This document shows positions 56,478-64,000 of a stretch of DNA of 64,000 nt, piece by piece (within the stretch, counting starts at the first letter, position 1; every line of letters starts with the position of its first letter). The position numbers and the translations under genes are program-made. Below the pieces are notes generated by a model. It saw only the letters and a list, made by a program, of their open reading frames with translations, made no database searches and was not told where the DNA came from. The DNA is from Anisodus tanguticus (lineage: Eukaryota > Streptophyta > Magnoliopsida > Solanales > Solanaceae), in NCBI GenBank assembly GCA_034509755.1, contig CM067559.1, positions 29,254,032 through 29,318,031 on the forward strand, written 5' to 3'.

Positions 56478-57479
56478 AGAGGTTTTTTTTTCCAGAAAAC
56501 ACTTGCTTAATTCAATTTTCCAGAAAACCAACGGACTTCGTTGTTTTTTTATAAAAATAATTGTTATTTAATTGCGACGGAGTTTGTTTTTTTTTAAATA
56601 AAAAAATATTAATTAATTACGACGGAGTCCATTGTTTTTTTTAAAATAAAAATATATTAATTAAATTCGACGGAGTCCGATAGTTTTTAATTATATAATT
56701 AATATTTATTTAAATACATAATATATAAATAAAAAAGGGAATACTAATTAAATTAAAAACCGATGGGATCCGTCGGTTTTATTTAATTATTAGTTACAAA
56801 ATAAAAAGCGACTGCTAAAAATAGCGACGCGGTCCGTTGGAAAAAACCAACGTGGTCCGTCGGTTTTCCGTTTATTTTTTCTAAAAAACCGATGGATCCC
56901 GTCGATTTTTTACCATTGTTTAGTAGTGAGCACATCCATCCAAGAAGTCCAGGGCCATTACGCCATGCCATCTATTCCAGCAGAGGTTTTTTTCCAGAAA
57001 ACACTTGCTTAATTCAATTTTCTAGAAAACCAACGGACTCCGTTGTTTTTTTATAAAAATAATTGTTATTTAATTGCGACGGAGTTTTTTTTTTAAAATA
57101 AAAAATATTAATTAATTACGACGGAGTCCATTGTTTTTTTTTAAATAAAAACATATTAATTAAAATCGACGGAGTCCGATAGTTTTTAATTATATAATTA
57201 ATATTTATTTAAATACATAATATATAAATAAAAAATGGAATACTAATTAAATTTAAAACCGACGGATCCGTCGGTTTTATTTAATTATTAGTTAAAAAAT
57301 AAAAAGCGACTGCTAAAAATAGCGACGCGGTCCTTTGGAAAAAACCAACGTGGTCCGTCGGTTTTCCGTTTATTTTTTCTAAAAAAATCGATGGATCCCG
57401 TCGATTTTTTACCATTGTTTAGTAGTGAGCACATCCATCCAAGTCCAGGGTCGTTACGCCATGCCATCTATTCCTGCAG
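56478..57479. repeat. Tandem duplication of the CACTA 3' end with flank
   Basis: Two adjacent units of about 500 bp (56478-56981 and 56982-57479) each hold the subterminal repeats, the terminus TTTAGTAGTG (ending at 56928 and 57427) and about 50 bp of the same flanking sequence (AGCACATCCATCCAAG, then TTACGCCATGCCATCTATTC). The units differ by scattered substitutions and small indels. Confidence 0.92.
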
Positions 57480-58208
57480 ATCATAAAACATATAATACAC
57501 CTACGAAAAAACTCATTTATGAAAAAATGGTTCTAATACTCAAAACGACTGGACGAGTTGTTGCATGATTCCCTAGGAAAATCATTTACGACATAATTTT
57601 AGTTTTATAATATTGCTTATTTTGATCAAAAGAACAAAGATAGACAAGTTTGCGAGGTTTTCAAAACATCATTGTTTTAAAGTGTATTTTAAGTTTAAAA
57701 TATGATGTTGCATTTACAATATATGCGGAAAATGGAGTGTTTTCCTATTGACCTTTGACATGATAAATAATTCATCTTTTGTTGTAATGTTGTTAAGAGT
57801 TCATTATTTAAATGGTTTCTGGACTATTGAAAATACTAACAAAGTTATATTTTCTTATAAAAAAAAGGAACAGAGTTATCTTTTATCAAAATTATTTATA
57901 TTTTGTTAATTCACTTAAAATGTCATTTTTTATATGAGAAAAACCACTTATCTTTTGTTAATTCACTTTAAAAGTCACTTAAGCGGAAAAGTGATATATA
58001 CTACCACTTTTAAATGAGTGTGATACCTGATTTTTAAGCCATAAAATAGAAAATATTAAACCTAATCCATTTTATCAAAAACCATCTATTTAACCCTGAT
58101 CCTTAAAGTCACTTTGTATGCCAAACAAAGTTGTAAAGTCCAAAACTACAACTTGAAAGCTGTAATTGGCTTTTAGTCGCTTAAATTCATATAAGTACAG
58201 TGCATTTT
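57480..58208. other. AT-rich non-coding stretch
   Basis: No gene is supported. A phrase with TTTTGTTAATTCACTT is repeated at about 57902 and 57953. Confidence 0.4.
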
Positions 58209-58575
58209 CAATTTTTTTTTTTTTTTTTTTTAACCCAGGTCTCGAGGCGACTTGTGCCTCCCTATCGCTAGTACCTGCACAAGTACTGGTACTAGACTCC
58301 TGGGGATGATGGGACCGGTCCTTCAGCACCCCACCACCAGGTAAATCGCGGGATGTGCACCCCGTGGTCAGTGTCTGTTTGCGTCCAACGGATCAATGCT
58401 ACAAGGTTGACCCCCTCTTTTGGCTTGGCGGGGATCGAACCCACACTGCAACATGCCCGCGCGGCTTTTAGCGCCCAGGCTTTACCACAAGGTATATGCC
58501 CCGGAGGACGATATCTATTGAGGGGATTCGAACCTGCGACCCTAGGGTACAAGCAAGAACCTTTCACCAGCAATT
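58209..58575 (-). mobile_element. SINE-like tRNA-derived repeat with A tail
   Basis: On the plus strand a run of about 22 T at 58209-58230 marks an A tail for a minus-strand element. GGGGATTCGAACC (58522-58534) is a near-perfect B-box complement, and a second one, GGGGATCGAACCC, lies at 58428-58440. GCCTCGAGACCTGGGTT precedes the tail. A short CAATTTTT occurs at both edges but is too T-rich to be decisive. Confidence 0.6.
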
Positions 58576-59440
58576 TTTGTTGCTAACACGAAAATATGTT
58601 AATTAAACCTAAATGGCCTCTTTTTACTTGTGTATAGTTTGTTTGTTCCTTTTAACTTAACACACTTAACTAGAATGTGTTACGTATGTTACACACTTAA
58701 CTTAGGGTATATAATCTAATAAGCTCCTGCAAAAAAATTAGGTCATCAGACCAAAGCATGCTCGTTCATACTAGTTTAACTACTGTATTTTATCAATTAT
58801 TCATAACTTTTTAAGAAATATACTTTTCAAAAGTCGAAAATCATCATGGATAGTGCTTTCAAACTTTATCTACTTAAGTATTTTTGTTCAAAATATTTAT
58901 CATTTTTTGAGAGATAAAGAAATTTGTTTAGCATATAAAATAATTTTCAGGTTAGGTATTCAGTCAGACAAGAAGTTTTTGGTTGAGATAAATTGGGTTT
59001 AATGTTTTATTTTTATTTTTTGGCTTAAAATATCAGGTCATATGGTTAAAAAGTAGCCAAATATATCACTTTCCAAAGTATTTTTCGAGTGAAATAATTA
59101 AAGATAAATAATGTTTTTGATTAAAAAAATGACCGTTTAAGTGAAATAATATAATTTTTTTTTAATATGTAAAAATAAAAAAGTAATCTTATTCACTCTT
59201 CTTCAATAATTTACTGACTTCTTAGGCAATGAATTAGTGAACATTATTAAGAATTGGCTCGATACAAAAATAAGGAAAAGAGAGAAGGAAAAAAATAAAA
59301 ATTTAAGGTAGCAGCAGTGTGTCGAAAGAGGAAACAGGTGTCCACAGTCCACACTGATTTGTTACTGCATGCTGCTGACCCATCTTTTCCTTCTCATTTA
59401 CTATGCCACTTGTTTCATTTATTCACTACGTACTAAAGGT
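58576..59440. other. AT-rich region upstream of the two-exon gene
   Basis: It presumably holds the promoter of the gene at 59521. I could not single out a convincing TATA box. ATTATTATTATTATTA at 59452-59467 lies in the likely 5' UTR. Confidence 0.4.
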
Positions 59441-59520
59441 GTATGTGCTTATTATTATTATTATTACTTCCCTTCCCCAAGACACACTTGCACAGACATC
59501 AAGCAGAGAAACTAAGAAAA

Positions 59521-60589
59521 ATGGACTCATCACCAAGAAAAAGGATAAGGAAATATCATACAAGAAAAGCTCCTATTATTAACTCTTATACAGACATGGC
59601 TGAAGCTAGAAGAGAAATTGTCCATGCTTTACACCTTCATCGATCTTCATCTTCATCTTCATCTTTTAATAACCCAAAGAATTACCCATTATTCGGTCAA
59701 AGAGGTAACAATTCTCAAAATGGGACTCACACTCACACAATAATATTGTACTCTTAATTCAGCTTTACTTTCATTTTAGTCAATTTTAGAAAGTAGGTAT
59801 CTTGTTTTTTATAACTCTTTAATTCTAAATTTCTATTTGGCATCCGAAGATTAAAAAATATTTTAGAATATTTTACCTATTTTCAAGTCAAAACTAAACA
59901 ACAAATTGAAACGGAGATTGAAACAGTATGTTCCTTCCGTCTTAAAAAGATTGTCCTACTTTAACCTGACACAAAATTTAAAAAATAAAAAAAGACTTTT
60001 CGGTATGTATGTGTGAAGTGAAATCGTTCAACTAGACATGTTTTTTCATGACATCATTTGATAAATCTTCTAAATAGAAGAGCCTTGTTTCAACTTTACA
60101 AAATTAGAAGTTTGTTTGCTTTGTTATTTTGTTTTAAACCTTTTTGTTCTTACTTTCTGTTGTTATTTTTTTACAGTAAATTCCCAGCAATATTATTACT
60201 CAATAGTGGAGTCAATGCCTATTCCTCAACCAACATGGTCTACAACGGCTCCAGCAATACATACCGCACCACCACTGCTGCCACCGCCTCCACCGCCTTC
60301 TTCTTCTACCGGTGAAGTTGCAGAGTTTGATTGGTGGATAGGGTTTTTGAAGTCGTTGGATGGCAAGAAGAGTGAAAGTAGTAATGGTGAGGTAGTGATA
60401 CTGAAATATTTCCCTCTTGAAGAAGATATTTTGATGGGAAATTCGAAGGCGTTTAGCCAATTACAAGACGGATTAAAGAATGAGTCTCCTAAATGTATAG
60501 ATGCAAATGATGATCCTAGTCACCAATTTCCAGATGAGTGGTTGATTATCCCTACAGCTGATGATGATCATGTAGTTGAGTTTATTTAA
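59521..60589 (+). CDS. Proline-rich plant protein of unknown function, two exons
   Basis: Exon 1 is 59521-59704 and exon 2 is 60177-60589. The donor GAG|GTAAC and acceptor TTTTTTTACAG fit plant introns, and the frame is kept across the splice, giving 198 residues ending in TAA. The chosen ATG has A at -3 and G at +4; an in-frame ATG at 59443 would add a Leu run coded by a TTA microsatellite and is less likely. The protein starts basic (SSPRKRIRKYHTRKAP), then has DMAEARREIVHALHLHRS and a Ser run, a Pro-rich centre (PPLLPPPPPPSSS), WWIGFLKSLDG, and an acidic C terminus ending DEWLIIPTADDDHVVEFI. The family resembles plant proteins called hydroxyproline-rich by composition; no enzyme domain, signal peptide or membrane helix is visible. 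It is the only gene here without lesions. Confidence 0.8.
59920..60050. mobile_element. Possible Stowaway-like MITE remnant in the intron
   Basis: TTCCTTCCGTCTTAAAAAGA followed by TTTAACCTGACACAAAATTT resembles a decayed Stowaway terminus. It lies wholly in the intron of the two-exon gene. No second end is visible. Confidence 0.4.
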
Positions 60590-60860
60590 GTTAACCTTTA
60601 AATCCTAGAGTCAGGTAAAGAAAAAATTCGGTAAGTTGCTTATTTCCTGATCAGTTAATTTTTGTATGTCTAATTCATTTACTATGAGAAGTGGCTAGTG
60701 GTTATTTTATGTATTATTCCTTATTCTTTGCCTAACCTACAATGCAATGATACTAGCAATGTTCTTGATAGATTTTCATCATGAATCAAGAAATGCTTTT
60801 GTGATTGGAGCATTGTTTTCCCCTAAATCCCTAATTTAGAGTAACAATTGAATTTGTATG
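60590..60860 (+). other. Likely 3' UTR and downstream region of the two-exon gene
   Basis: AT-rich sequence with no frame. No sharp polyadenylation signal can be chosen. Confidence 0.4.
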
Positions 60861-62870
60861 CCTGCTACAAGCAGGTTAAGGTTAACATAAAGGATGCTAA
60901 TTTGCTATATGAAAAGCAAATATTAGATAATACATAAGCAATTCTGATCAAAGTAATTGAATGAAGCAGAGTAAATAGAGCTTGTTGAAGTGACTCAAGG
61001 GTGGCCGGCAACGTCTCCGGGTCACGATGATAATGAGAGGGCTTGTTCAGGTTACGATGATAGTGTAGAGCTTGTGAGCTTAAAGACAACAAAAATTGAA
61101 GTGTAGTCGTATTCTGTGAATATTCGATGTCCTAAAAATGTGGGGAAGGGATGTTTTTATAGGCTAATTCTAATAAGCAACGTTCGAGCTTAATCTCCCA
61201 CTTCGTTGAATAATTTCTGCACGTCGCCCAAATGATTGGAATTTTTCGGGAGAGGATCTCAGATTCCTCTAGGTTGGTTATTCTTGAGACTTATGCTGAC
61301 CGACGGCTCCCTCGCTCATAGTCTCATGTTCGAGTCCTGGCAAAGTTTTATAATAATTTCGGGCCTTCTACGGATACAGATGATCTTTGTGAGTAGATAT
61401 GTGGTTCGAGCCCAGATTGTAGAAGAGTTTCACATTTCTGGCAGGATGTGGACTGACGTGCATCACTTTACATTTAATGCTCCAAACAAGTGTCACCTTC
61501 TGATTGTCCCGAGCCGGGCTCGGTAATGTAATAATGAATGTTGTCTTTCCGAAGTTGGTATGAACCTCTTCGGTACACTTTCCTCATTTAAATTCTCATT
61601 CTTCTCGGCCTTTGACACCTCCAAAATCATATTTCTCTCTGTGATTCCATTCCTCTTCTCCTTTCTATGTTCATCGGAGTTGTGTCAACAACTTCCATCT
61701 TGTCTCTTCTTTTCGCTTTTTCTTCTCTCTGATCATCATGTTTGCTTCTTCATCCCCATATTTGGAAGTTCTGGTGGCCGCTCACAGTGATTCTGGAGCC
61801 ATTTGGTTTGTACTAGTGCTGGATGTTGACAAGACCCATTCCAAAGAAGAACAAGAAAAGGGAACCCAATAGTCTCACCTCTTGGTTCATTTTTTCCAAG
61901 AGCTCTTCAAGCGAACGCAACAAGCTAGATGGAGAATGCCTATCGTGATCCTCTCCTCCGATCTCGAAGGGGTGTGAGGTGACTACAAATAGGAAGCCAC
62001 AATTCGTCTTGAAGCTCAAGCGCCACATGAAAGGATCATGCACATGAGGAGGGTTATTCCTTTGTGTACACTTATCCTTTCACTCTAAGACTCGAGCCCG
62101 CAATTGATCCATTCATCTCGAATTTTGCAAGCATCATAATGTCTACCTAACCCAGATAGGTCCGGGTAATATGACTGGTAGTTGCCTTCCTGAGGCTCTT
62201 GGCCGACAAGGGCAGCATGGTATTCTCAATAACGGGCAATCTTATAGCAATGATGACGACAGTTGTCAGGATAGATAAAAAGGTGTGTAATGGTGTACTG
62301 AGGACCTTGTCCAAAGAGATCATGAACTTCCACCCGAGACGTAGAACAAAAATCATAAGTTTTTGACTCTTTTCCCCGAACAATATTTCTTTCATCGCCA
62401 ATTACTAATGCTTCCTTTATTATCTTAGCTATCTGATGGGTTCGCCTACAATATTCTATGTCCTGACTTAGGTCTACAAAATCTTTGGAAGTTTCAGACA
62501 TCATTTTGACCTGGAGGGAAATCAACAAGAGGGAACATTAGAAGCCCAACAATCATGGTATTTTCTTTTCTTAGAACCTCTTCATTGTTTTCTTCGACTC
62601 TATTTTTAAATGTTCCCCTCCCAACTTTGCAAAACTAGATAAGAAGAAAGTGGGCCCTCAGGCCCCAAGCACAACTCTTGGTGTCAGGATGATGGAAAGA
62701 GAAATTATGTAGGTCGCCGCAGCCCGTAAAAGGGGTAGAGACAGTATATCCACAATCAAAGAGACATCTTCCACTAGTCCTAGGTGGACGAGAAAGATAT
62801 GGAAGAAGAGCTCCAGCAAAACAGGGGCGAAAGAATGGGATTTCCCGCATTGGAATTCAGATTCCCACCA
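60861..62870. other. Unassigned repeat-like sequence
   Basis: No coherent gene is visible. B-box-like motifs (GTTCGAGTCCTGG near 61332, GGTTCGAGCCCAG near 61402) hint at SINE debris. Short frames in both strands lack family signatures. The composition is less AT-rich than nearby intergenic DNA, which suggests an old retroelement. Confidence 0.4.
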
Positions 62871-63042
62871 TTCCTTCCCATATCCAGGACATTGAGCCTG
62901 ATACTTTAATTATTAAAGATGATGAAGAAGGGGCAACCCCCGTAGTGGAGCGAAAATGTGATTATACTATGGGGGACACCCGGCCTGACAAGGCTGACCT
63001 TCTTTTCGGGGTGCTTGAGGTGCTGGAGCAAATAGGTTGAAA
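62871..63042 (+). pseudogene. Short acidic open segment, unknown
   Basis: A plus-strand frame reads QDIEPDTLIIKDDEEGATPV and then TRPDKADLLFGVLEVLEQIG before TGA. The codon pattern looks coding, and it may be part of a decayed gag-like frame. I do not recognise it. Confidence 0.35.
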
Positions 63043-64000
63043 TGCTTCCACAGATCCACTCTTTTTCCTATTCAAATATCAACCCCCTGGCTCTGTGTTT
63101 TCACATCGAGAATTATTTACAGGGGCTTCTTACTTCCCAAACAGATCCTTCTACATTATTGATATTCTTGGTATAGTAGATGTTATCACACATACAATCA
63201 TACTCAATTCGATGTAATTGTTTGATCTTAAAGGGGATTTATAATTTTGCACGTGAGGGGTTATTTTCTGGTTTCATCCAATCATTAATAACTTAATTAT
63301 TTTTAGATAATAGTAGATAGAAACAACGCTTGAATTGGTAATAGACACAAAACCACCCATTCCGGCTCTATATTTGTTCGAATAAAATGCTTAGCCAATT
63401 CCACGCGTCTAACCAAAAAGTCCTTTCTTCTTTCAATTTTTCGATCAGTTTGATAATGATCGAGTGACATTGCTTCTTCGGCCCGAACCGAGGAATCCCT
63501 TAGATATGATGCAAAAGGGCTTTTGTTCTATCCTTAATCAGAGATTTCTCTCTGAAAAATATGAATCGGAGTTTGAAGAAGGGGAGTGAGAAGGACTGCA
63601 TGATAGACATCGATACTCCAGTGCATTTCTCTGTCTTAATCAGAATAAATATGTTTTCGAACCTTCTCTTTAAAATTCAAAGTGGATATTCCTGCGTGAA
63701 TCTCAGCAATTACTTGTCCTGATTCTACATATTGATCGTTTTGAACTAAAAGAAAACTTTTGGGTGGAATATTCACATGATCCTTGGGTCACTCTCCTGG
63801 GTCCGGAGAACACTGCTTCTGCATTGGTTGCCACTGATGCTGCTTTTGCATTGGCTGCCACTGACGCAATGTTGTCCACCTCCATTGTTTGTATCATAAC
63901 TTCTTCTAGCCTTGGTGACTTGCCACCTAATGCGATCCAAGAACCTTATATCACCCGCTCGGTTACGTTGGAGGTTTCTAGTGAGGTAACTTTCTCTTTA
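63043..64000. other. Unassigned sequence to the window edge
   Basis: No gene is supported. A short direct repeat, GCATTGG(T/C)TGCCACTGA, occurs twice at about 63822 and 63849, each preceded by GCTTCT or GCTTTT. Confidence 0.4.

Larger units (their letters stand above)
45821..57427 (+). mobile_element. CACTA (En/Spm-like) transposon with three nested insertions
   Basis: The left end reads CACTACTAAAAAT (45821) and the right end TTTAGTAGTG (56928, and again at 57427), matching inverted termini of the CACTA type. Subterminal regions (49335-49820, 56530-56905, 57030-57405) are packed with CGACGGAGTCCG-type motifs in both orientations, typical transposase-binding repeats. Inside are a TNP2-like transposase gene and a TNPA/PTTA-like gene, both plus strand and both degraded. 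A hAT element, a mini-CACTA and a hAT MITE interrupt it. The 3-bp flanks (TAA left, AGC right) do not match. Confidence 0.88.

Noticed and set aside
58428..58534. Possible tRNA gene
   Set aside because: Two B-box-like motifs are present but no cloverleaf can be drawn, and an A tail marks a SINE-type repeat.
59521..60589. VQ-motif protein
   Set aside because: The small size and Ser/Pro-rich make-up suggested it, but no F-x-x-x-V-Q-x-h-T-G motif is present.
1..64000. A novel defence or biosynthetic gene cluster
   Set aside because: Nearly all coding potential is accounted for by retrotransposons and DNA transposons; only two non-transposon gene candidates remain and they are not functionally linked.

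Overview
This window looks like nuclear DNA from a flowering plant, most likely a nightshade (Solanaceae). It is AT-rich, the two recognisable genes have plant-type introns or exon structure, and the repeats are typical of that family: an RTE-type LINE whose 3' end matches the tail of the tobacco TS SINE, an Au-SINE-like tail, Mutator-type foldback MITEs, and several families of Ty1/copia, Ty3/gypsy, hAT and CACTA elements. The family assignment is inference from repeat types; no ribosomal or organellar marker is present.

Layout. 1-6570: an unidentified minus-strand plant gene split by a complete copia element (823-5712, target duplication ACTTC). 6575-14325: an RTE-type LINE whose middle is replaced by a decayed Ty3/gypsy element (8651-13521). 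14640-17360: fragments, including a MULE-type MITE with a perfect 9-bp target duplication (15733-16221). 17361-21342: a second copia element, 3' truncated. 21600-29266: a hAT transposon with perfect 8-bp target duplication, itself split by a complete copia element (23454-28397, target duplication GTTAG). 29275-34591: non-coding sequence with tRNA-derived SINEs. 34592-41213: a fourth copia element with LTRs of about 890 bp. 41214-45820: a TA/TG microsatellite and foldback MITEs. 45821-57427: a CACTA (En/Spm-like) transposon carrying three further insertions (an autonomous-type hAT, a mini-CACTA and a hAT MITE) and a tandemly duplicated 3' end. 58209-58575: a SINE-like repeat. 59521-60589: one apparently intact two-exon plant gene. 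60600-64000: mostly unassigned sequence.

How the parts work together. Almost everything is mobile DNA. At least three nests can be ordered in time from target duplications and from reading frames that resume across the insertions. All transposases and most retroelement polyproteins carry stops, frameshifts, deletions or lost catalytic residues, so no complete autonomous element is evident. The copia element at 23454-28397 is the best preserved, with near-identical LTRs and a long open RT-RNase H frame. I found no evidence for a new biological system beyond these nested elements. The most informative observations are the exact insertion scars, the CACTA end duplication, the GTATAC-rich leader of the second copia element, and the gypsy derivative lacking both its polymerase core and its integrase.
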